Made by a program: the position numbers and the translations under genes. Positions 15,895-27,900 of a DNA stretch of 64,000 nucleotides are shown here, piece after piece; positions within the stretch are counted from its first letter, which is position 1; the number at the start of each line of letters is the position of its first letter. The notes under the pieces were generated by a model, which saw only the letters and a list, made by a program, of their open reading frames with translations, did no database searches and was not told the DNA's origin. This stretch comes from UBA6168 sp041752395 (GTDB lineage Bacteria; Bacteroidota; Bacteroidia; Chitinophagales; Saprospiraceae). The stretch is taken from NCBI GenBank assembly GCA_041752395.1, contig JBGSWN010000223.1, positions 1-64,000 on the forward strand. The letters run 5' to 3'.

Positions 15895-15934
15895 CAAAAA
15901 AGCACCCTCCACAGCTGCGGAGGGTGCTTTTTGA
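15895..15934. terminator. Bidirectional terminator between converging surface-protein genes
   Basis: AAAAAAGCACCCTCC pairs with GGAGGGTGCTTTTT around CAGCTG. Runs of A on one side and T on the other let it act on both strands; on the minus strand it lies 50 bp after the stop of the giant gene. Confidence 0.85.
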
Positions 15935-15983
15935 TATTGTCAAACCATCCCACAAGATGCCAAGCATCCTGTATGCCGCCCCT

Positions 15984-18900
15984 TTACGGCAACCACTGCA
16001 GCCCAATGAAGTTCGCCAACAGCAGCTGGTTCGTCGGGTGCGCCAGTATGGTGTTCAGCAGCAGCATGGAGCGGTCATTGTTCGGACCTTGATAGATGCT
16101 CCTGCCATCAAGGTTTGCGTCCGCCCGGTTGTACCCTTGCGCAATATAGTTGGCCAGAAAGCCGGTGTTGTCGGGCTCGGACAGCACCTTGGAGAAGAGG
16201 AAGAAGGAGTCGTTGTATGGCCCCTGGTAGATGGCCCTGCCGTCACCGTTGAAGTCCCCCGCCCACATGGCCCGGCTGCCGTTGACGAGTTTCCCGGCCA
16301 CGGCGCTCCCCTGGACCGGGGTCGAGATGAGGGTGAAGTCCACCATCGGTGGCAGTTCCGAGTCCAGGTCCCAGGGGCTGTCCGTTCCAAGGCCGAGGTG
16401 GTTGCGATGGCGGACGGAGACGTAGTAGTCGGCGGCGGGCAAGTCCCAGAAATAGGCCACGTCCCCGCCGGTGGGCGTCACGACCGTGCCGTCCCGGAGC
16501 AGGAGCGCCGAGCAGGTGGAGAGGACGTTTGCGGGGTCTGTTGCGGAGCGGCACTCCAGGAAGACCCAGTCCACGATTGCCTTTGCGCCCGGCACAAGCA
16601 TCACCTGGTCGTCGGCCACCTCGCCGCCGCCCATACCCTTGTGGGCATAGCCGCCCATGCCGCTGTAGGGTTCTTTGGTGGGGATGAGCTGTCTGGTGCG
16701 CAGGTCGTCCCGCATCAGGCCGGAAGTGCCTGCATTGATGAGCGCCCCGCTGAGCAAGGTTTTCAGCCGCACGGCCGCCACCCCACAGGTATCGTACCTG
16801 GTCAGGATGTTGACGTTGCCGCAGTCGTCCGAGGCAGACCAGGTGCGGATGGCCTTCAGGCCGACCGAAAGCTGGTCTTCGGTTTCCGTGCTGTTCAACG
16901 CCACCTGGTCGTCGCAGTTGTCGATGGCGATGAAGTCCACGCCGGGCTGGAGGGGGTTCCCACCAAAACAATAAAATTCCTCATAAGTGGGGATGCTGCC
17001 CTCCACCACAAGGTAACCGAGCTGTTCGTTGGCGTGGTTGCCGTCAAGGTAGTCCCACTCCTGCACCCTGACCTCGAAGCTGGTGGGCGTGACGTTGCGC
17101 ACCCGGATGGTGGCCGCCTGGCTGCCGTTGTTGGCCACCCCGCCCAACAGCACGACGGGTTTTGTAAAGTGGTGCGACAGGTTGACCGTCGCCCAGTTGT
17201 GGTTGGTGCTGACCGTGCCGCCCTCGGCCACGAAACCGCCGTTTTCATCATAAATATCGGAGCCGGCGGACAGGGCCAGCCAGGCCAGTTTTTCGTTGCT
17301 GTGTGCGGTCTCGCTATCGGCCGATTGCTCCTCCTGCAACGAAAGCTGAAGGCCGCTGGCCGTCTCGGCCTTGGTGCGCACGCTGACGGGGTCGGCCTGC
17401 ACGGTGCCGTTCACCGAGCCAATGAAGACGGGCTTTGATGAAAAAGACAATGGGTAAGTCAGTGTTTGGTCGTTGTGGTTCACGTTGTTGAGCAGTTGCG
17501 CCGCCATCGTATAACTGCCGTCCACGTTGCCCGCCTCCATGGCCATCCACGAGACGGTCTCGCCGCCGTGCAACTGGTCGGCGGCCTCCTCCTCCCGCAG
17601 CCTCACCTCGAACCCGGTCGTCGAGATGTACCTCGTCTGCACCGTCACTGCGGCAGCGTCGCTGTTGCTCGCCACCTGTGCGAACACGAGCGGCGGGGCG
17701 TCGAAGTGGACGGGGAACCTCACGTACTTCCACAGGTGGCTGGTGCGGGGCGCATTGCCCGCCACCATTTTCTTGCCGTTCGGCAAGGTATAGACCCGGA
17801 ACATCTCCGGCTCTGTCTCATCTGAAACGGTAATGTTCTGTGACTGGCTGGCCGAGTTGCCGCAGAGGTCGGTGGTCGTCCAGGTGCGGGTGATGGTGTA
17901 GGTGCCGCAGGCGCCCGTGTTGCCCTCGTCGTCCGTTTCCGTCGCTTCTATGTAGATGCCGGGGCATGCGTCGAGGCCGAAGACGGCCGGGGCCTGGGGC
18001 ACTTCGTCGTCGCAGGAGATGGCGAGGTCGGCGGGCACGTTCTGCAGGGTCGGCGGCACGTTGTCGCCGATGCTGATGGAGGCCGTTGCCGTTGCGCAGC
18101 AGCCACCCGTGTTGCACACCCGGTAGGTGAACTGGTCGCTGCCGCAGGCGCTGCCGGATGGGGTGTAGGTGAAGCCCCCCCAGTTGTTGATGGCCACGCT
18201 GCCCTTGGTGGGCGGTGCCGGTATGGTGAAAACGGGGCCTTGCAGGTTGCCGTCGTTCATGCTGACGATACCTTGGAAGGCCACGCCTGGGCAGGTCACG
18301 AAGGCATCGTCCACCAGTTGCGGCGCCGCCACGGCGGTGCAGTCGGGGTCGGCGCAGTCCACGAGGCCGTCACCGTCGTTGTCAATGCCGTCGGTGCAGT
18401 TTTCCGGGCAGGCCGTCACGGCGACGGTGGCCTGCGAGGTGCTGCTGCAGCCCGTGGCACTGGTCACGGTGACGGTGTAGGTGGTGGTATTGGACGGGCT
18501 GACACTTACCGTTTCGGAAGCAGCAAGACCGTTGTCCCAAACAAAAGTGTATGGCGTGGTGCCACCTGTCGCAGTGGCTGTGAGCATGGCACTGGTGCCC
18601 ATGCAGATGGAGATGTTTGAACCTGCACTGGAAGTCGGGCCACAGTCGGTGTCGGCGCAATCCACGAGGCCGTCGCCGTCGTTGTCTATGCCATCGTTGC
18701 AGGCCTCGCAGCCGTCTGCCACGGTGGCGTCCGCGGAGATGGGGCAGGCGCCGTCGTCATTTCTGATAAAAAAGGTGTGGTTGCCGGGCGTGATATTGGA
18801 AAACAGGTTGCTGCCCACCCAGGTGGTGCTGTCCTTGCTGTATTCATAGCTGCCGCTGCCGCCGCTGGCGGAAATGGCCACCTGCCCGTTGTTGCTGCCG

Positions 18901-21900
18901 CAGGTGGCGCTGGTCGGCGAGGCGGCAATCGAAAGGCCGCAGTCGGGGTCGTCGCAGTCGATGAGGCCATCTCCGTCGTTGTCGATGCCGTCAGTGCAGT
19001 TTTCTGCGCAGAAGTTCACGGTGATGGTGACCTGGGCGGTGCTGGTACAGCCGGGGGCGCTGGTCACGGTGACGGTGTAGGCCGTGGTGGCCAACGGGCT
19101 GATGTTCTGGCTCACGCCATTGCCGAGGCCGTTGTTCCAGGCGTAGGTGTACGGCCCGGTGCCGCCGCTTGCGCTGGCGGAGATGGTGGTGTTCTCGCCC
19201 CGGCAGATGGCCGGGGAGGTGGCGGTGGTGTTCACGGTGAACGAGCTGGCGCAGTCGGGGTCGGCGCAGTCAATGAGGCCGTCGCCATCGTCGTCAATGC
19301 CGTTGTCGCAAACTTCAGCGCAAACGCCAACGTTCACGGTGACCGTGCTGGTGGCGGTGCATCCCGCCGCATTGGTGACTGTGACGGTGTAGGTCGTGGT
19401 GGAGGCAGGCGTTACGGTCTTCGTTGCGCCGCTGCCGAGGCCGTTCGACCAGGCGTAGGAGGTGCCGCCGCTGGCGGTCAGGGTGGTGGAAGCGCCCGCA
19501 CAGATGGCCACGTTTGCGCCCGCACTTGCCGAGGGCAGGCTGTTGACGGTAACGGTGACCGTGCTGGTGGCGGTGCATCCCGCCGCATTGGTGACGGTGA
19601 CGGTGTAGGTCGTGGTGGAGGCAGGTGTTACGGTCTTGGTTGCGCCGCTGCCGAGGCCGTTCGACCAGACGTAGGAGGCGCCGCCGCTGGTGGTCAGGGT
19701 GGTGGAAGCGCCCGCACAGATGGCCACGTTTGCGCCCGCACTTGCCGAGGGCAGGCTGTTGACGGTGACGGTCACTTGGCCGGTGGCGGTGCATCCCGTC
19801 GCATTGGTGACGGTGACGGTGTAGGTGGTGGTGGCAGCTGGGGTGACGGTCTTGGCGGCTCCGGTACCGAGGCTGTTGCTCCAAGCGTAGGTGTAGCTAC
19901 CGCCGCCACCTGAACCCGTAGCGGTCAGGTTGGTGCTGCCGCCTGTGCAGATACTGGCCGCAGATGCGGACGCAGATACGGCGAGGCCATTGGAACAATC
20001 GGGGTCGGCGCAGTCCACGAACCCGTCGCCGTCGTCATCGATGCCGTTGTCACAGATTTCCGGGCAGCTTGCACTTTGAAAAGTAAAAGCTGCCATCATA
20101 CCCCCGTTACTCGTAATGCCGCTGCTGGCTGCCGACTGCATGCTCACGGCATTGATGATGCCCGTACTGGGCCCGTTGCGGAACTGGGCAGACACGCTGA
20201 AGCCGTCCGGCTCGTTGAAGGTGGTGAAGTCCCCGCTCGACCCTGAAGTATTAATGTCATTCAATTCCGTGAAACCGGCCGTGGTCAAGAAACCCCCGGT
20301 ACTGGTAGGTCCACCAAGGCCGCTCACCCCGAAGATCAGCAGCCCGTCGGTCGGTTCGTTGGGTTCCTGGCCGTTGTCCAAATCTGGTATATTGATGGTG
20401 AAATTGCCAGGCGTGCTACCACTAGAACTGTGGATGAAAAGACCGTTTAGATTCAGTCCGCTTCGCACCACCCCGGCAGCGTTTTGCGCTACATTGACCA
20501 AAGTATAGGCCAGCAGGATGGCGTCATCGGCATTGTCTTTTGGCGCGACCACATCTGGGAGCAGGATGTTGATGTTCCCAGAGGCAGCACCTCCCAAGAG
20601 GCTTTGCAGCTCGCTTTCGTAAATGGCAATGAAATAGGACTCCCTGGAATAGAAGGCGGCAGCAAGTGTCCCTGGCGGAGTGGGAAAAGCAAATTGGACC
20701 ATAAACCGTAAGTCTCCAGCTGGCATAGCCAGGGCATTTTGCTTATTAAGGGTTCCACCAGGCCCAGAAAACCTGGCAGTAATTTGTGGCTGGTTGCCGC
20801 TGGAGATTATATTTGGCGAGGCAAAATTATCGCCCAGACCGGCCCCTGTTGTGTTAGTATCGGTGCAGTTGTCGGTGGAACCACAATGCTCCCGCTCAAA
20901 ACTTGCGATTACGAAAACTACCCGGTTCTGGCCAGCAGGAACGGTGAAATTGCTGATGGAGGGGGTGCCGGAAGCCCCAGCCCCAGTGGCGGTCGCAGAA
21001 ATTTGACTGACGACCTTGACCCCATCAGAACAATTAAAAGTTGTGCAGGAGGGGCAGTCCCCGTCTGCGCAGTCAATCAGCCCGTCGCCATCGTCGTCGA
21101 GGCCGTTGTCACAGATTTCTGGGCAAACGCCAACGTTCACGGTGACCGTGCTGGTGGCGGTGCATCCCGCCGCATTGGTGACGGTGACAGTGTAGGCCGT
21201 GGTGGAGGAAGGCGTTACGGTCTTCGTTGCGCCGCTGCCGAGGCCGTTCGACCAGGCGTAGGAGGTGCCGCCGCTGGCGGTCAGGGTGGTGGAAGCGCCG
21301 GCACAGATGGCCACGTTGGCGCCCGCACTTGCCGATGGCAGGCTGTTCACCGTTACCGTCAACGCATTGCTGTTTGCCGTGCAGGAAACACCACTTAATG
21401 TGGACGTTGCAACACGACGATAATACGTCGTAACGGTTACTGTGGGGGCACTGTACGTCGCACCCGTTGCACCACTGATATTGCTGAAACCCGCTGTCGT
21501 ACTCGTTGTACTGCTTTGCCATTGATAACTGATGGTGCCGCTCCCTGTTGCTGCTGTGGTACTGGTGAAAGCAACGGGATTCCCACCGCTACAAACCGTT
21601 TGGTTGCCGGATATAGCACCTGGGTCTGGTTTTTGAAAAGTCACAACAATATTATCGCTCGCCGAATAACAGTTACTCGGACTGGGTGCTTTTTCAAAAA
21701 GATAATAAGTACCCGCCGTTGAAACAACTGTTGACGACATCAAGGTCCCTGCCAAAGTATTATTGGCATTGTGCCACTCAAAGGTATAGCCAGCTTGTGA
21801 CGGTGTACCTTGGGAATTTGCCAAATCAACGGAAGTCGTACCACAAGGCACTTGTATGGAAGGGATGATGTTCGGTGTTTGTGGATTTGCCACATTGATG

Positions 21901-24900
21901 GTCACCTGCGCCGTATCATAACAGCCATACGTGTTTTGCGAAAGCAAAAAATAATCGGTAGTGGCGGTCGGTGTGACCGAGGTCGGCGTGGACACCACCG
22001 TGCCGCCTGGGTACTGCGTTTTGTACCAGACTGGGCTGACCAGACTGCCGTAGCCACTCACCAAAGTCGTCAAGTTTTGAGCCGATAACGGCGCACAGGC
22101 AATGGCAGTAGAAACATCCGCCACGTTTGGCTTAGGGTTCACCACCACAGGCACCGTTTCTGTTACAGAACAGCCAGAGCCACCATCGGTATAAATGACC
22201 TGATAGGTTGTGTTTACTGAGGGGTTGACATTGGGGCGTTTTGCGGTTGGGTCGTCAATGGTGCCGTTTTCGGTGCTTGGGTTGATGGCTGTCCATGAGT
22301 ATATGCCAAATGATGGCGCAGTCGCTGAACCCAATTGGACGCTTTCGCCCGGACAGACATTTTGGGGAAGCCCTGCAATGCCCGAAGCAATATTTGGCAC
22401 CGTCACCACCACGTCATCCGAAATTGAACAGCCGCCGCTCGTCGAAATGACCCGGTAAACGTACTGCCCTACCAGAGGAGTACCGGATGCAGGAAAAGTC
22501 TTGGTCGCCACATTGGAACTGCCGCCGATATAACCCAACATGGTTGCGCTGGTCATGGGTGTAGCAATACTTGTAGGTGCTGCCCCATAAGGGTCGGCGG
22601 AGTAGCCGATTGCCTGCCAAGACCTGGTGGCGCTGGCAGATTGTCCAATCGTGATGCTGCTGCCACCCGTACAATAATTTTTGTCGGCACCTGCGTTTAC
22701 CGCTACGCCCGTAGGTGGATTGACCGTCCATGTGGCGGTTCGGGTGCAGCCTGTAGCCGTGTTCGTGCGGGTAACGGTGTAGGTGGTTGTCGCCGATGGC
22801 AAGGCATAAGGTCGTGCTGTATTGTTGCCGTAGTAGGGATTTGTCAGCGTCGAATTGGTATAAAGTGCCGTCAAAGGAAACCAACTATAACTATAGCCCG
22901 ATAAAGCCGTTTCCCCGATTTGGGTATAAGGCGAAGCACAAGAAGCCGTGACTGTGCCGCCTGTCATGGCAGGATTGCTGTTGTTAATGGTATAATTGGC
23001 AGAGACCGACCCGCAAGTGCCTTTGGTCAAGGTGAGCCTAAATACGGCAGGCCCTGTAAAACCAGAAGGCAGGGTGACCGTTGGTCTCATCACACTTGTT
23101 GAACTCAACCAAGACAAATTTCCGCCACTTACGACCGTCCATTGAAAGGTCGCACCTCCAACATTAACATAATTACCAAGGATAAATGACGAACTCGGAC
23201 AAGCATTGTAAGACGCAGCCGTCAAAGCGGGCGGTGCCGTAGTGCTTGTGCCAATGGTCATATCATCAGTTGCTTGGCAACCCGTTTCGCTGTCCGTGAC
23301 GGTGACTGTATAAGTCAAAGTCGCCGGTGGGGCGGGCACACTCGGCACGCTTAAATAAGGTCGTGCGGTCGTGCTGTTGGGCGTTCCAATCGGAAAATTC
23401 AACCCCCCTGATGGCGACCATGAGTAGGTATGTCCTTGCACAGCCGAAGTCCCTAATTGTACCAATGAACCCGGGCATATATCTGTCAGGTTAAACCCTG
23501 CATCGGCAATGACCTGTTTTATTTTAATAGTCAAAGTATCTTTGGCAAAGCAGCCTGTACCTGGGTCACGGGCAGTCACCAAGTATTGGGTGGTGGCAGA
23601 GGGGCTGAAGGTCGGAAAACGGGTCGTTGCACCCGAAGTAATGGTCGTTGCCGCCGTTCCGTCCACATTTGTCCAAAACCAATTGAAAGCCGAATTGGGT
23701 GCTTGGGTGTAGTCCGTTCCGTTCAGCGTATAAGGGGCTGCTTGTCCTGTTGTTCCCAGACGGATACCCGGGGAAGCGATGACACAAAGGGACTGGTCAA
23801 TCACGCCAATGGCTGGTACGCCATTATTGGCAGAAAACACTTGGATATCTTTATGGCAATCAATCATGCCATCGCCAAAATTACCGTTGGCTTTGAGGCG
23901 GTAAATGACCACGTTGGCGCCTGGCCAACCCCAAGCGCCATTGTCAAAATCGGCAATGGCCTTGCTGGGGTGTGCGCCCGTGATGGGCAATTGCGCACCT
24001 TTGGTGCCGTCGGCATTCAAATAAAACAAGCCCCTGGGCTGACGGTTGCTGCCCGATTGCACCACCCCATTTACGCTTTCAGTTTCCCAGGTGTAGGTCA
24101 GGCTACCGAGGCTTTCGCCGCCAATCCAATTTTCAGCGCCCGAACAAGCCCCGTTCGTGCCTTGTGAATTGGAGGTCAAATTCGAGCACCAATCGCCGCC
24201 ACAAGTGGGGCAGTAAAACAAACGGACGGTATCACGGGTATAACAACCATTGGCAAAAGGCACATGAGAGCCGATGATTTCATAGTCAACGGTGTAACAA
24301 GCGGTGTGGTCGGGAATCTGCGCCGTGAGGAATTTATTGCTGCCCAGATTCGTTGCCACGCCGTCCATCCTGAACTTGGCATGGCTTGTCAAAGCCGCCA
24401 AGCCGCCCGGGTAGGTCGTCGTTACTGCCCGCCATTGGAAATAACTGCCCTGCGTTTCGACTGCGCCCAATATGGCACTTGGGTTGGTGCCACAAGATGG
24501 CATATCAATGCCCGCCTGCGCCAATGCCCTTGCCGTGTCGGTCACGGTTACTACATCTTCAAAAATGCAGCCGTCGGCAACACGCAGAGCCGAAAAGGTG
24601 AAGTTAATCCTACCGATTGGGAAACCACCTGCTACATTTCCGGGGTCAAAAACCGGATTGTACGCTTGTTGGTTGTCCAAGTTTGTGCCAGGCACCCATT
24701 GGAAAACGTAGCCCGCAGGCGGCGTTCCGCTCAAACCGATGCTGGCAGGGGCTTCACTTTGACAGAAACCCTTGTTGGGTATATTGACCAATGCCGCATC
24801 ATGGGGCGTAGCGCCAGTTACTGTCACCGATGTAGGGGTGTTACAATATGGTCCTTCGGTCTTCAATTTGACCCATAAAAAATAAGTGCCTGTCGCCGAA

Positions 24901-27900
24901 ACAGTTGGATTGGGAAGTATAGAAGTATATCCACTCGGTCCCTGCCACGCATAATCAAAATCTGGGTTGACTGCCGAAGGGCCCAGCGTCACCCTGTTGC
25001 TTCCTCCGGGGCAGAGCGCCAAGCTTGCAGCGTTGCCCGCATCGGCGGTCTTGGGGGCAATGGCAACAAAAGCCTCTTTTTTACAGCCCCCCGCATCGGT
25101 GACCACGAGGCGGTAAAAGCCGCTGCCCGTTACCGAAGTGCCGACGTTTGCCGTAAAACTGCCCTGCGCCACGCCGCTCCCGCTCGAAGGTGAAATGATG
25201 CCCGTACCACTGAGGGGGGCATAGCCGTCGTACCACTGCCAGGAGATATTGCCCGATGCGCCTGTTATCGTGATGCCCAAACTTGTTCCTGCCACCGTCG
25301 GGCAGTAATAAACGGGTTTGGAAGGCGTGTTCACCTGTAAGTTAAACGTTCCCGCAATAGTAGCCGAGGCAATATTGGAGGTGCTGTTAGCCGACCCGTC
25401 GCAACTGCTGATGATTCTACGACGATATTCGACCGTGCCTGCGGCGGGTTCGGGCGAAGGTTTATACACGGCATAAGTGCCGTTGGCCACGTCTGTCCAT
25501 GCACCGCCGTTCACCCTTTTTTGCCATTGATAGGCAATGGCGGGGGAAACGGGCGTGGGATGTGCCACGGGCGATGCCCCGTCGTAACTGATATTGGGCA
25601 GGTTGTGGGAGGAAGCCGAACCATTGCCACTTGTGTAGGTGGGCGTGGAACCTAAAATCGGCCCGTCGTTCGGGTTTTGCCATATTGCACCGCCCACGCA
25701 GAAGGTATTGTTGCCTACGGCAAAATTTGGGATGGTATTGTTATTGGGTCTTGGCTCATGAAATACCGACAATGCCCAACCGCTATTTACAGTAGAATTA
25801 TAGACCGTTTTTTGTGTATTGGTCTCAAAATCCCGATAAGAAGGCGTGATGGGGTAATTGCTGCCTATCCATTTTGTTCCTTGTGATATCAGGTATGCCT
25901 CGCAGTCGTCATTGACAAACATGCCCCAAATAGTATAAGAAAAAGCGGAATTGAGCACCGTTCCATACAGCACGCTATTGCCCGAAGGCGGCAGCACATA
26001 ATAAACCGAAGGCGAGGCATTAATCCCAATAACGGTGTTCACCGCCCCGGGTGTGAGCGGATGGTAAAAATCCCAATCGTAGTCACCACCATGGGTGAGC
26101 AAGTGGATATTCCCTTTTTTGTCCACAGCAACTTCAGGGTCTGCATAATTATCGGCAGCATTTGAAGGGAACACGCTCACAAAATCGTATTGCGGAGCGA
26201 GGTCGTAAGGAATTTTGGCTAAGTAGCCCAGCGACATATAGGTAAAATATTCCAACTTATTCAATGGCGACAGTTCATGGAATGCAAGGATGTTGGGTGC
26301 TTTTTTGACCGTGGAAGCGGTAGCATCCACGATAAAAGTAGCCGCTCCGATATAGACATTGCCCGCCGCATCCACATCGAGGCTGGGTGCGAACTGAGTG
26401 CTCCAGGAATTACCAACATTCGATGGCGACCATAGCGGATGCACCCACGAAGAATACAGGTACTGCCCCGACTTGCTGAACTTTGCCACGAAGTTCGCTG
26501 TGGTTGAACCCGTATAACTAAAATCAGCATATTTCTGAACGGCATTGGCAGAGATAGGAAAACTGGCATCAAATTTTGCATTGCCCACCAACCATAGGTT
26601 ACCGTCTTTGTCTTCTTCTATTTCGTTAAAATCTGAGTAATTTCCAGATGAAACACCTTGCAAACCATTGAAATACGTGGACATCTCAAGACCTGCCGCA
26701 CCCCCTACATTGGTGTTGAGGCAAAATAAAACAGCTACTGCACTTATTCCCGACCTGGATGCCTGATAAGCACCCGGGGTAGTGGGGAAATCTGTGCTAT
26801 TTGAATTTGCCCCTATATATACCTTTCCATTAGAAACAATTGATTTACGAAATGTTGAACTGGCGTCACTGGCTGAACCGCCCACATAACTACTGTATTT
26901 CAGGGTTGCCCCCGTGCTGTTGAGCCGGGCTACGAAAATATCACCGTTACCATTGAAAGTAGCATCATAAGCAGCCGTAGTACCATTGACTGGAAAATCA
27001 GTAGATGAGGTATAACCCACGACATAGACATCGCCTGCTGCATCAACCGAAACGGCATAAGCCTCGTCAGTGGCAGCCCCACCCAAATAGGTACTCCACA
27101 CCAGCGTAGTACCATCTTTTTCCATGCAAGTAACAAAGGCATCGGTGCCCCCTCCATAAGGTCGCCCAAGGGTATTGGGAAATGCAGCACTATTGGTGCT
27201 ACCGACCAGGTAAATCCTGCCCGTAGTGGGGTGTACATAAATATCGGAAACTTCCAAAATACCTGCCATCAGGTAGGTACTCCATTTGAGGGCGATGGGG
27301 TCAATGACCAAGGGCAAGGCGGCGTTGTATGTACCGATTTTGAAGCCGATTTCGCCCTCTTCGGTGAGGGTATATTCGGAGGCGACTTCCACTTGTTTTC
27401 CGTCCACCATTTGGTAGGTGTAGGGCTTGCCTTTCTGCAATGTGCCAAAGGGCGTGGTGAATTCCAGTTCGCCCTGGGCGTTGATTTTCAAATTTTTCAC
27501 GCCGTCCATTTTCAGTTTGATTACTGAGGGGTCAGCCTTGGGCTGCACGATGAAATCGTATTTCATGGTGCCTTTGCCCTCCCGGCTTTCGTAGAAGTAG
27601 GCATTCACACCGTCCCAGAGGTTGGTATAGTGCAGTCGGTTGTGCGTGGGTACATCGCCAAAAGAGCCGGCGGCGGTCATGTAATTGATTGCCCCGTGTT
27701 CTGGTCGTGGCCTGCCGATGCCCCGAATATCCACCGCTTCGTTGGCTCCGACGAATTGCAGGGCATAAGCCGTCTGCATCGAGTCCTTTGCGGACGCAAC
27801 GACCGAACGAATTTCATTTTTGGTGAAAAAGTAGGTGGCTTGTGCGTCGGTGCTGCGGTAGAGCACTTGTGCTTCGGGGAATTGCCCGATGTTCTGCTCG

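Noticed and set aside
15924..17438. 504-codon plus-strand frame opposite the giant gene
   Set aside because: It is a shadow of the GC-rich minus-strand gene; its product is Gly/Val/His-rich and lacks any domain, while the minus frame continues for over 4,000 codons with clear domains.
18777..19913. 378-codon plus-strand frame rich in Gly and Ala
   Set aside because: Shadow of the repetitive Ig/PKD-like part of the giant gene; its apparent repeats mirror those coding repeats.
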